Shown one piece after another: positions 1 to 5,570 of a stretch of DNA of 7,899 nt. The translations under genes and the position numbers were made by a program. The stretch is from CAYJEQ01 sp964370185 (GTDB lineage: Bacteria > Bacillota > Clostridia > Oscillospirales > Ruminococcaceae), in contig CAYJIJ010000086.1 of the NCBI GenBank assembly GCA_964370185.1, positions 1 through 7,899 on the forward strand, written 5' to 3'. A model generated the notes under the pieces. The model ran no database searches and had not been told where the DNA came from. It worked only from the letters and a program-made list of their open reading frames with translations. Every line of letters begins with the position of its first letter. The stretch's first letter is position 1.

Positions 1-126
1 CGCCCTGTGGGCGGTTGTTGTTATAACCACCCTGTGGTCTGTCGCCCTGTGGACGATTGTTATTGTAACCACCCTGTGGTCTATCGCCCTGTGGACGATT
101 GTTATTATAACCACCCTGAGGTCTGT
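1..126. repeat. 42-bp tandem repeat within infB, three copies
   Basis: Units begin at 1, 43 and 85, each starting CGCCCTGTGG on the plus strand, and differ at only a few positions; a degenerate fourth start lies at 127. The repeat encodes RPQGDRPQGGYNNN in the IF-2 linker. Because 42 is a multiple of three, copy-number change would keep the frame. The array probably continues past the left edge. Confidence 0.9.
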
Positions 127-547
127 CACCTTGAGGCTTGTCACCCTGTGGCTTTTCTACCTTTGGAGCTTCCGCTTTTGGCGCCTCGGTTTTTGCAGGC
201 TCTGCAATTTTAGCCTCAGCTTTTACAGGCTCGGATTTAACAGCCTCAGCCTTTGGAGCTTCAGCCTTCGGTGTGTCCGCTTTTGGAGCTTCTGCTTTAG
301 GAGCAACATCTTTTTTAGGCTTGCTTTTATCAGGCTCGGCTTCTTTAGTCATTGCAAAATACTCATCGAAGTTTTTAACCTGTGTTTTCTGTGTGTAATG
401 CTCAAAAACCACATTGAGCTCTGGTTCTGTAAGAGCAGTCATATGTTTTTTAGGCTCTTCAAAATGCTCTGATAGCAGATTTATGATGTCTTTACTCGGG
501 ACATTTAAGTCCCTAGCAACCTCATGTACACGATACTTTTCTATCAT
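1..547 (-). CDS. infB: Translation initiation factor IF-2, N-terminal part (cut by window edge)
   Basis: IF-2 is the GTPase that places initiator fMet-tRNA on the 30S subunit and promotes 50S joining. Only the first 182 codons are here; the GTPase core lies beyond the left edge. The protein starts MIEKYRVHEVARDLNVPSKD, the usual IF2_N fold (residues about 1-50), with the sequence KYRVHEVARDLNVPSKDII typical of Firmicutes IF-2. From about residue 60 it becomes a low-complexity linker of PKAEAPKAE-type Ala/Pro/Lys/Glu repeats, then a 14-residue repeat RPQGDRPQGGYNNN that continues to the window edge. The ATG at 547-545 is preceded by a GGGGGA ribosome binding site 8 nt away and follows the ylxQ stop by 15 nt. 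It is the last visible gene of the rimP-nusA-rnpM-ylxQ-infB operon. The long open frame has no stop in the window, which is expected for a partial gene. Confidence 0.95.
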   Translation of the reverse strand, partial: MIEKYRVHEVARDLNVPSKDIINLLSEHFEEPKKHMTALTEPELNVVFEHYTQKTQVKNFDEYFAMTKEAEPDKSKPKKDVAPKAEAPKADTPKAEAPKAEAVKSEPVKAEAKIAEPAKTEAPKAEAPKVEKPQGDKPQGDRPQGGYNNNRPQGDRPQGGYNNNRPQGDRPQGGYNNNRPQG

Positions 548-562
548 TAAATAAAGTCCCCC

Positions 563-895
563 TTAGTTTTTTGTGGTGTTTTCGTTTTCAAATGTTTCAA
601 GCTGTGAAGCAATCATATTTAAAAACCCATTGTCGGTAATGGCGAATATCCCCACGGTCTTCCCCGTGACACGCCTAAGCTCTTCCATGGTGCAGGGGAG
701 TGTCCGCACCGCTATATTAAATTTTCCTGCGGTAAAGTTTATCTCTTTTAAGCTTTTAGGGGAAATGTCACAGGCGGTTAAAACCATCTTAGCGGTTTTA
801 TTTTCCACCGATGCCTTTACAGCATCAAAGCCCATTACAAGCTTGCCCGCCCCTCGGCTCATAGAGATTGCGTTTATTATCTTAGTTTTTATCAC
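563..895 (-). CDS. ylxQ: YlxQ, L7Ae/L30e-family RNA-binding protein
   Basis: This is a 110-residue protein of the ribosomal L7Ae/L30e/Gadd45 fold that sits between rnpM and infB in many Firmicutes. The family binds kink-turn or related RNA; the partner of YlxQ is not firmly known. The sequence shows the family pattern: SRGAGKLVMGFDAVKASV at residues 13-30, a beta strand with LTACDISPKS at 39-48, and a C-terminal GIFAITDNGF at 82-91. The start is GTG at 895-893, overlapping the rnpM TGA stop as GTGA. A GGAGGAA ribosome binding site stands about 10 nt upstream, and no ATG precedes the conserved core, so GTG is the best start and translation is probably coupled to rnpM. The TAA stop is 15 nt before infB. 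Confidence 0.9.
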   Translation of the reverse strand: MIKTKIINAISMSRGAGKLVMGFDAVKASVENKTAKMVLTACDISPKSLKEINFTAGKFNIAVRTLPCTMEELRRVTGKTVGIFAITDNGFLNMIASQLETFENENTTKN

Positions 896-1152
896 GAAAG
901 TTCTTCCTCCAAACGGTCGTAGACCTCATCGGGAATTTTGCAGGAAAATGATTTTTCAAGTCTTCCCCTTTTGCGCATTTTTTTCAGACATTCGGCATTG
1001 TGACATATATATGCACCTCTGCCGTTTTTCTTGCCTGTAAGGTCGATTGAAATGTCACCCTCGGGCGATTTCACTATCCTTATGAGTTCTTTTTTCGGCT
1101 TGTGTTCACTGCAACCACCGCACATTCTCACAGGTATTTTTTTATCGGCCAT
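892..1152 (-). CDS. rnpM: RnpM (YlxR, DUF448), RNase P modulator
   Basis: This small basic protein of the YlxR/DUF448 family is encoded between nusA and ylxQ. In B. subtilis the protein was renamed RnpM because it binds RNase P RNA and modulates RNase P; that function is carried over by homology. From the ATG at 1152 it has 86 residues. Diagnostic motifs are IPVRMCGGC at 6-14, with Cys11 and Cys14, and GRGAYIC at 44-50, with Cys50 and Cys55. A TTG codon at 1155 could extend it by one residue, but the ATG lies 8 nt behind GAGGAG, so the ATG is preferred. That GAGGAG is made from the last two nusA codons, placing the ribosome binding site inside nusA. The stop overlaps the ylxQ GTG start. Confidence 0.93.
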   Translation of the reverse strand: MADKKIPVRMCGGCSEHKPKKELIRIVKSPEGDISIDLTGKKNGRGAYICHNAECLKKMRKRGRLEKSFSCKIPDEVYDRLEEELS

Positions 1153-1157
1153 CAAAA

Positions 1158-2207
1158 CTACTCCTCACCGTAAAATCCACTCTCAGGTCTTATATCTATC
1201 TTCCAACCTGTAAGACGAGCGGCAAGTCTTGCGTTTTGTCCCTTGTTACCTATGGCGAGTGAGAGTTGATTATCGGGCACGGTTACTCTACAGCTCCTTT
1301 GCTCTTCATCCTCAATCTCAACATTTACCACGGCTGCCGGAGAGAGTGCAGCGGCTATCAGCTCTTTCGGATCGTCCGAATATTTAACCACATCAATCTT
1401 TTCTCCGCCAAGTTCATCCACAATGCCCGAAACCCTGTTTCCTTTAGGGCCTATGCATGAACCCACCGCGTCCACGTTTTCATCCTTAGCCCACACAGCA
1501 AGCTTTGTTCTGCTTCCTGCTTCACGGGAGATGGATTTTATCTCAACAGTACCATCATATATTTCTGGCACCTGCATCTCGAAAAGCCTTTTTACAAGTC
1601 CAGGATGTGTGCGTGATATCATCATCTTAGGGCCTTTTTCAGAGGAAATAACATCGGACACATATACCTTTATACGGTCGCCATCGGTAAATACTTCTCC
1701 TGGCATCTGTTCTGATTTTGGAAGTATTGCTTCACTTTTACCTATCTCAACGGTTGCATTGCCTTTTTTAGGGTCGGTTCTCAGCACAGTGGCTGTTATT
1801 ATATCATGCTTGCGACTCTGGTATTCGCTGAGTAACTGCTCTGCCTCCGCTTCTCTAATGCCTTGCCTGATAACATGTTTAGCTGTTTGAGCAGCTATTC
1901 TTCCAAAATGTTTTGTGTCGAGTGGGATTTCCACCACATCGTCTATCTTAGCATTTTTATCATATTTTTGTGCGTCGGATAAAAGTATTTCGTGTGGCTC
2001 TACTGCCACATCGGACACTGTCTTCCTAACTGCAACATAGAAGCGGTTGCCCACGGGATCTATCTCAACAATATTGTCGTCATGCCCACCCATGTCACGC
2101 TTTACGGCAATTACAATAGCCGCCTTGATTTTGTCCACCAAATATTCAAGTTCAATGCCCTTTTCCTTTGCAAGCATTGCAAGTGCTTCAAAAAATTCTG
2201 CGTTCAT
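1158..2207 (-). CDS. nusA: Transcription termination/antitermination factor NusA
   Basis: NusA binds RNA polymerase and nascent RNA, affecting pausing, intrinsic termination and rRNA antitermination. The 349-residue length fits the short Gram-positive form, without the extra acidic repeats of E. coli NusA. Domain order is: N-terminal RNA-polymerase-binding domain about 1-130; S1 domain about 135-198 (TATVLRTDPKKGNATVEI); the conserved SRTHPGLVKRLFEMQVPEI at 198-216; KH1 with the GPKG loop at 253-256; KH2 with AIGNKGQNARLAA at 318-330. The ATG at 2207 overlaps the rimP stop as TAATG, and a GGAGGAG-type site lies about 9 nt upstream within the end of rimP, so translation is coupled. The downstream neighbour rnpM starts 5 nt after the stop. 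Confidence 0.98.
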   Translation of the reverse strand: MNAEFFEALAMLAKEKGIELEYLVDKIKAAIVIAVKRDMGGHDDNIVEIDPVGNRFYVAVRKTVSDVAVEPHEILLSDAQKYDKNAKIDDVVEIPLDTKHFGRIAAQTAKHVIRQGIREAEAEQLLSEYQSRKHDIITATVLRTDPKKGNATVEIGKSEAILPKSEQMPGEVFTDGDRIKVYVSDVISSEKGPKMMISRTHPGLVKRLFEMQVPEIYDGTVEIKSISREAGSRTKLAVWAKDENVDAVGSCIGPKGNRVSGIVDELGGEKIDVVKYSDDPKELIAAALSPAAVVNVEIEDEEQRSCRVTVPDNQLSLAIGNKGQNARLAARLTGWKIDIRPESGFYGEE

Positions 2208-2722
2208 TATTCGCTTTCTCCTCCGTTATAATCATATAAATAATCGTCATAAAGTCTTATATACGCTGTTTCCGATTTTTCAAAACTCATGCGACTTTCA
2301 TCTTCTAAAATAATTGTAATCTTTCCTTTTTCAAATTCGCAGAGCTCGCCAATGAAATCCCTTTCGCCATCAATGGGACGAATAAATCTCACCGACACAA
2401 GATAGCCCATGCAGGCGTCAAAATGCCAGTCCTTAGAAATATCACGCTCGATACCGGGGGAGGACACTTCTAAATAATAGTTTTGGGAGATGGGGTCTCG
2501 CTCGTCTAAAACCTTATCCACCTTGCGGCTGAAATTTTCGCAGTCGTTTATGTCGACACCGCCATCTTTATCTATAAAGTAGCGCAAAAACCACAAACTA
2601 CCCTCTTTTTCAAATACCACATCCCACAAGCTAAGTCCTAATTCCTCCAAAATCGGCATGGCAATTTCGGTGCAAACTTCTATTGTATTTGGGCGCTTAT
2701 TTTCCTTGCCTTTACCCGCCAT
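2207..2722 (-). CDS. rimP: Ribosome maturation factor RimP
   Basis: RimP helps assemble the 30S subunit. The protein has 171 residues, a little longer than many homologues because of a short basic N-terminal tail (AGKGKENKRPN). The N-terminal alpha/beta domain covers about 12-95 and carries the signature NYYLEVSSPGIERDI at 81-95. The C-terminal Sm-like domain covers about 100-165 (GYLVSVRF, ERDFIGEL, KITIILEDE). The ATG at 2722 has AAGGAG 7 nt upstream. It is the first gene of the nusA-infB operon and shares its TAA with the nusA ATG. Its leader contains a hairpin followed by a U-rich stretch, so entry into the operon may be attenuated. Confidence 0.96.
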   Translation of the reverse strand: MAGKGKENKRPNTIEVCTEIAMPILEELGLSLWDVVFEKEGSLWFLRYFIDKDGGVDINDCENFSRKVDKVLDERDPISQNYYLEVSSPGIERDISKDWHFDACMGYLVSVRFIRPIDGERDFIGELCEFEKGKITIILEDESRMSFEKSETAYIRLYDDYLYDYNGGESE

Positions 2723-2750
2723 TCACACACTCCTTAAAAAAATTAATACA

Positions 2751-2783
2751 AAAACTAAAGAGCGGGCTTTTCTACCCACTCTC
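2751..2783 (-). promoter_or_regulatory. Leader hairpin with U-rich tail upstream of rimP (candidate attenuator)
   Basis: Read on the minus strand, GAGAGTGGG (2783-2775) and CCCGCTCTT (2766-2758) can form a 9-bp stem with two G-U pairs and an 8-nt loop. It is followed by TTTAGTTTTTG. It lies inside the predicted rimP 5' leader (start near 2804, rimP ATG at 2722). The form resembles an intrinsic terminator with an interrupted U-tract, so it may act as an attenuator or protein-binding leader. The hairpin is seen in the sequence; the regulatory role is inferred. Confidence 0.55.
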
Positions 2784-2810
2784 GACCTGTTTTTTTATTC
2801 TTACATGCGT

Positions 2811-2839
2811 ATTCTATCACGAATTAAAGATAAATGCAA
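2811..2839 (-). promoter_or_regulatory. Predicted sigma-A promoter of the rimP-nusA-infB operon
   Basis: On the minus strand TTGCAT (2839-2834) and TAGAAT (2816-2811) are 17 nt apart. TGA directly precedes the -10, giving an extended -10 TGATAGAAT. The same extended -10 occurs in the second rRNA-type promoter at 7816. A G lies 7 nt past the -10, at 2804, as a likely start. Confidence 0.6.
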
Positions 2840-2951
2840 TAGAAAACTTAAAAAAATATCTACAATCATGCATTAAAGCTAAAAAAGGGAATAAAATATA
2901 GTGGAAGGTATAGAAAAAAATGAGATAGTAGGCTTCGATACCGCCTTTCTA

Positions 2952-2980
2952 TTGACTTTTTAGCCCAATTAGTGTAATAT
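2952..2980 (+). promoter_or_regulatory. Predicted sigma-A promoter of the DUF1292 gene
   Basis: TTGACT (2952-2957) and TAATAT (2975-2980) are separated by 17 nt, close to consensus. The expected start is near 2987, leaving a leader of about 50 nt before the ATG at 3037. It diverges from the rimP promoter. The 2723-3036 gap otherwise holds AT-rich DNA and the rimP leader. Confidence 0.75.
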
Positions 2981-3006
2981 TTAAGCAAGAAACATAGTAA
3001 AAAAAT

Positions 3007-3023
3007 AATCACTTGAAGTGATT
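3007..3023. promoter_or_regulatory. 17-bp perfect palindrome in the leader of the DUF1292 gene
   Basis: AATCACTT-G-AAGTGATT is a perfect inverted repeat centred on one base. It lies downstream of the promoter and 2 nt before GGAGG (3026-3030). The one-base centre favours a DNA operator over an RNA hairpin, but a hairpin with a slightly opened loop next to the ribosome binding site is also possible. No regulator is identified. Confidence 0.45.
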
Positions 3024-3036
3024 TTGGAGGCATTTT

Positions 3037-3339
3037 ATGGACGAAATGGAAATGAGCATGGATATACTTACTTTGATGGATGAAGAAGGCAATGAACATG
3101 AATTTGAGCTTGCGGACAGAATAGAGCTTAATGATAAAGAATACATAGCACTTGTACCGGTATTTGATGAAAGCGAAGAGCTTTTACAAGACTCCGGAGA
3201 GCTTGTGGTACTTCAAGTTGTAGATAATGAGGGCGAAGAGTGTTATGCGCCAATTGAAGACGAGCAAGAGTTTAACAAGGTAGCTGATATATTCATGAAA
3301 AACCTTGAAGAAATGTACGATTTTATCGACGAAGATTAA
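3037..3339 (+). CDS. DUF1292 family acidic protein (YrzB-like)
   Basis: This 100-residue, very acidic cytoplasmic protein matches the Firmicutes DUF1292/YrzB pattern: DILTLMDEEGNEHEFELAD near residues 9-27, an alpha/beta core with KEYIALVPVFDE at about 35-46, LVVLQVVDNEGEE at about 57-69, and an acidic helical tail (MKNLEEMYDFIDED). The molecular function of the family is unknown. The ATG at 3037 is 6 nt after GGAGG. It appears to have its own promoter (2952-2980) and an unusual palindrome in its leader. In other Firmicutes this family is often near ruvX and alaS; here it is between rimP, in divergent orientation, and a 6S RNA. No terminator is obvious between its stop and the 6S RNA, so readthrough into the RNA gene is possible. 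Confidence 0.88.
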   Translation: MDEMEMSMDILTLMDEEGNEHEFELADRIELNDKEYIALVPVFDESEELLQDSGELVVLQVVDNEGEECYAPIEDEQEFNKVADIFMKNLEEMYDFIDED

Positions 3340-3399
3340 TTTACCCACTTTAGCAGACACAGCGAATGAAATGTTTTGGGGTTTTTAAAAGCCTTAGAC

Positions 3400-3589
3400 A
3401 AGCAACCCTGCTTTGTGCGTCAGCACTCCTCTTTTTAATCCAACACTTATGAATACGGGAACCGGGACTCCGCATTGGGGATTGCAGACCTCCCTGCTTT
3501 GGCAGGACGAAGGGAGCATGAAGCATCGGGACGGTACCCACCTGTCGCTGACGGGTTTCAACCTGGAGTGTAACGGCAAAGCGGGGCTT
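3400..3589 (+). ncRNA. ssrS: 6S RNA (RNA polymerase-binding regulatory RNA)
   Basis: 6S RNA imitates an open promoter and sequesters housekeeping RNA polymerase, mainly in stationary phase. The segment can fold into one long closed rod. CCCTGCTTTG (3406-3415) pairs with CAAAGCGGGG (3577-3586) and CACTCC (3424-3429) pairs with GGAGTG (3565-3570). This encloses an A/U-rich internal bubble and a GC-rich distal arm with CCTGC-TTTG-GCAGG at 3493-3506. The bubble's 3' strand carries a 7-bp hairpin (3540-3546/3550-3556). The block CCCACCTGTCGCTGACGGG then TTTCAACCTGG resembles the CACCUUGAACCAAGGGUUC part of E. coli 6S RNA. It lies directly upstream of tcdA, as B. subtilis 6S-1 (bsrA) lies between aspS and yrvM. 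Ends are estimated from the stem, giving about 190 nt. No clear promoter was found, and the nearest terminator-like hairpin is at 3621. Confidence 0.85.
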
Positions 3590-3620
3590 ATATTATATAT
3601 AAAGTATAATAGTAGGCTTT

Positions 3621-3645
3621 GGCACTGCTTCGCAGTGATTTTTAG
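3621..3645 (+). terminator. Hairpin repeat copy 1 with T-run, possible 6S RNA terminator
   Basis: CACTGC-TTC-GCAGTG (3623-3637) forms a 6-bp stem with a 3-nt loop and is followed by ATTTTTAG. It is the only one of the three repeat copies with a T-run, so it may end the 6S transcript about 55 nt after the mature 3' end. A wider pairing, GTAGG (3612-3616) with CCTAC (3658-3662), could enclose it. Confidence 0.45.
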
Positions 3646-3722
3646 AAAGCTAAAAAACCTACGGCACTGCTTCGCAGTGATAATTGTAGAAAAAAATGAA
3701 TTTGGCACCGCTACGCGGTGAT
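3621..3722. repeat. Three-copy hairpin repeat GGCAC(T/C)GCT(T/A)CGC(A/G)GTGAT
   Basis: Copies lie at 3621-3639, 3663-3681 and 3704-3722, with starts 42 and 41 bp apart. Each is a 6-bp inverted repeat with a 3-nt loop. Copies 1 and 2 are identical over 19 bases. Copy 3 changes T-A to C-G in the stem on both sides, a compensatory change that keeps pairing. No open frame is supported here. It is probably a small intergenic palindromic element. Confidence 0.75.
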
Positions 3723-3736
3723 GCACAGGTACCAAA

Positions 3737-3762
3737 GAACGGGCGGAGTAATCCGCCCGTTC
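3737..3762. repeat. Perfect 11-bp inverted repeat (terminator-like, no U-tract)
   Basis: GAACGGGCGGA (3737-3747), loop GTAA, and TCCGCCCGTTC (3752-3762) form a perfect GC-rich hairpin. It is followed by AGATTATAGG, with no run of T on either strand, so it is at best a weak intrinsic terminator. It may insulate tcdA from upstream transcription or protect the 3' end of a processed RNA. The rest of 3763-3875 is AT-rich; I see no confident tcdA promoter in it. Confidence 0.6.
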
Positions 3763-3875
3763 AGATTATAGGCGTATAGCAAAGTTTGCAATAAGACCGA
3801 TAAAATGCGATTGTATAAAATTGTAGAAAATTTTAAGCAATTTTATTAGAAAAAATCTACGGGAGAACGGTTATT

Positions 3876-4583
3876 ATGGAATGGTTAAAACGCTCTCTGC
3901 CCATCTATGGTGAAGAGGGGGCGGAAAAATTAAGACTCGCCACTGTTGCACTGCTTGGTGTGGGCGGAGTGGGGAGTGCCGCCGCCGAAGCACTTGTGAG
4001 GAGCGGTGTGGGCAATATAATAATAGTGGATAATGACACTATCGATATAAGCAATATAAACAGGCAGATAGTAGCTACCCATGAAAATGTAGGCGCTGTA
4101 AAGGTGGAGGAGATGAAAAAGCGGATGCTCACCATCAATCCTCACTGCGGTATAACTGCGATACAAAAGTTTTATCTACCTGAAAATTCCGATTTTCTAT
4201 ATGAGCTTTCTCCTGATTATGTAATTGACGCTATCGACACTGTGACCGCTAAACTGCATTTAATAAAAGAGTGTAGCGAGAGAGAAATTCCAATCATATC
4301 CTGCTTAGGGACGGGGAATAGGCTACATCCCGAAATGCTAAAAGTAGGGGATATATCGGACACAGTCGGGTGCGGTTGCCCACTTGCGAGAGTTATGCGC
4401 AGAGAGATAAAAAAGTTTAGTGATAAGGGGTGCAAGGTGGTTTATTCCGCCGAAATGCCCTATAAGATAGAGGTTGAGGGCGGTGTTTCTGGGAGGCATA
4501 GCCCTGCAAGCATTTCCTTTGTGCCACCTGTTGCAGGATATATCATGGCAAGTGTGGCAGTAAGGGAACTGCTTGAAATTTAA
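3876..4583 (+). CDS. tcdA: tRNA threonylcarbamoyladenosine dehydratase TcdA (YrvM, E1-like)
   Basis: TcdA uses ATP to cyclise the threonylcarbamoyl side chain at A37 of ANN-decoding tRNAs, making ct6A from t6A. The protein has 235 residues, usual for the bacterial ThiF/MoeB/E1-like group. The nucleotide-binding loop GVGGVGS is at 28-34, the ribose-contacting acidic stretch VDNDTID at 51-57, and the arginine finger motif SNINRQ at 59-64. The TcdA-type GCGCPLARVMRREIKKF follows in the second half, then SGRHSPASISFVPPVAGYIMAS at the C-terminus, which separates it from ThiF and MoeB. The ATG at 3876 has GGGAG about 10 nt upstream. 6S RNA lies upstream, as in B. subtilis. Only 23 nt separate it from the following MNT-like gene, so the three plus-strand genes probably form an operon. 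Confidence 0.93.
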   Translation: MEWLKRSLPIYGEEGAEKLRLATVALLGVGGVGSAAAEALVRSGVGNIIIVDNDTIDISNINRQIVATHENVGAVKVEEMKKRMLTINPHCGITAIQKFYLPENSDFLYELSPDYVIDAIDTVTAKLHLIKECSEREIPIISCLGTGNRLHPEMLKVGDISDTVGCGCPLARVMRREIKKFSDKGCKVVYSAEMPYKIEVEGGVSGRHSPASISFVPPVAGYIMASVAVRELLEI

Positions 4584-4606
4584 AAAATATTAAAGGCGGG
4601 TGTAAA

Positions 4607-4918
4607 ATGGAAAGGATTAGCGAGAATAATGTAGTAAAAGAAGTAGTGGCTAAAATAGCGAATATCTGCGATATAAAGAAAATGATGGTTTTTAGTCACA
4701 AAACCAATCTCAAAGGTGAGCTGTCCTCCTTTAAGCTATGCGTAATCTGTAATTGTGCGGATAAACATAGAGTGGAAAAGGATATCTATATAAATGTGGA
4801 TAGCCCACTACCGTTTGATGTTGTGGTTTACACCAATGAAGAATGGGTAAAACTCACCGAGCAAAAAGACAGCTTTGCCACAAAAGTAGATAGAACGGGA
4901 TGTGTGGTATATGGGTAG
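4607..4918 (+). CDS. MNT-like nucleotidyltransferase-fold protein lacking the catalytic motif
   Basis: A 103-residue protein directly upstream of a HEPN gene. Its C-terminal half has the layout of small MNT nucleotidyltransferases paired with HEPN proteins: a strand-rich PFDVVVYTNEEWVKL (about 66-80), then DSFATKVDRTGCVVYG to the end. In active members the preceding strand carries GSxARG and two aspartates (DxD). Here that region reads MVFSHKTNLKGELSSFKLCV (27-46), without the GS pair and without the DxD, so nucleotidyl transfer is unlikely. It may be a non-catalytic partner that binds the HEPN protein. The ATG follows a GGCGGG site and lies 23 nt after tcdA. The stop overlaps the HEPN start by 8 nt. 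Family assignment rests on the C-terminal pattern and the HEPN neighbour. Confidence 0.7.
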   Translation: MERISENNVVKEVVAKIANICDIKKMMVFSHKTNLKGELSSFKLCVICNCADKHRVEKDIYINVDSPLPFDVVVYTNEEWVKLTEQKDSFATKVDRTGCVVYG

Positions 4919-5357
4919 AAGAAGATTTAGCGGAAATAAGGACAGTAAGCATTATTATGATTGGATTGATAAAGCGGCGGAAGATATGGTTGCCGCTTCA
5001 CTTTTAATAAATGACGACAGATGCTTTGTAGCTGCGGCATTTCACTGTCAACAAGCGGTGGAAAAAGTGCTAAAAGCCTATCTGCTTTTAAAAACGGACA
5101 ACCTAAATGACGGCCACAACCTCACATGGCTGTGCAAACAGGCGGTGAAGCTTGATAGCTCTTTTAAGGACTGGATCGATGAAAGTGTAAACCTAAACAG
5201 ATGCTATATAGAAACAAGGTATCCAACCGACTTACCGCTTACATACGACGAAGAGTATGTACATAAGCTATATATAATGGCGAAGGATATGTTTATATTT
5301 GTCTGCCAGCAAGTTGACGGCGAGCTTGATGCAAGGGAATGGCTGGGTCAAAATTAA
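4911..5357 (+). CDS. HEPN domain protein (PF05168-like)
   Basis: A 148-residue all-helical HEPN protein. The family core is visible: HYYDWIDKAAEDMVAASLL (14-32), AAFHCQQAVEKVLKAYLLL (42-60), GHNLTWLCKQA (68-78), and LNRCYIETRYPTDLPLTY (95-112) with the ETRYP motif of this subgroup. HEPN proteins paired with MNT proteins form HepT/MntA toxin-antitoxin modules, where HepT is an RNase with an RX4-6H motif. No such spacing of R and H is found here; the closest, RCFVAAAFH, has seven residues between. RNase activity is therefore doubtful. The start is taken as the ATG at 4911, overlapping the MNT stop by 8 nt; a GTG at 4902 would add three residues without a better ribosome binding site. It may sense or bind small ligands or RNA instead of being a toxin. 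Confidence 0.85.
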   Translation: MGRRRFSGNKDSKHYYDWIDKAAEDMVAASLLINDDRCFVAAAFHCQQAVEKVLKAYLLLKTDNLNDGHNLTWLCKQAVKLDSSFKDWIDESVNLNRCYIETRYPTDLPLTYDEEYVHKLYIMAKDMFIFVCQQVDGELDAREWLGQN

Positions 5358-5399
5358 TAAGCTTTTCAGATGAGTTAAACTAAAAAATGAAGTTTTACT

Positions 5400-5490
5400 C
5401 GATTTTTTACAAAAAATCGTGGGGTATGGGGCAAAGCCCCATAAATAGGTAGGCGAAGCCAAAAAATATAGCAATTTTTGCGAAGCAAAA
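5400..5490. repeat. Cluster of four small hairpins with GAA/AAA loops
   Basis: Within the gene-free 5358-5641 stretch lie four inverted repeats: CGATTTTTT-AC-AAAAAATCG (5400-5419), TATGGGGC-AAA-GCCCCATA (5425-5443), GGC-GAA-GCC (5452-5460) and TTTTGC-GAA-GCAAAA (5476-5490). A further GCGAAGC occurs near 5524. Read on the minus strand they share GCTTCGC or GCTTTGC cores with the repeats at 3621-3722. No coding sequence is supported here. Confidence 0.65.
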
Positions 5491-5570
5491 GAGCGGAACA
5501 AGGGCAAAATTCAAAAAAGAAAAGCGAAGCCCCCGAAAGCAAAAAAATGATAAAAACCTAAATAAACAAA

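Noticed and set aside
7..398. Plus-strand open frames opposite the infB start
   Set aside because: They are mirror frames of the repetitive IF-2 linker; the minus-strand reading gives a convincing IF-2 N-terminus with an RBS.
573..1040. Long plus-strand frame opposite ylxQ and rnpM
   Set aside because: It overlaps two well-supported conserved genes on the other strand and its product resembles nothing known.
1423..1890. Plus-strand frame of 155 codons inside nusA
   Set aside because: The minus-strand NusA carries all expected domains; this is an antisense shadow.
2683..2901. Possible small peptide overlapping the rimP leader (contains SGLFYPLSTCFF)
   Set aside because: It reads antisense through the rimP leader hairpin; the peptide arises from the stem-loop sequence and no RBS or promoter fits.
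3621..3722. CRISPR array
   Set aside because: Only three short palindromic copies with spacers of about 22-23 bp, no cas genes and no longer repeat unit.
3350..3735. Open frames on both strands across the 6S RNA and hairpin repeats
   Set aside because: RNA pairing explains the sequence better, and the frames have no family features.
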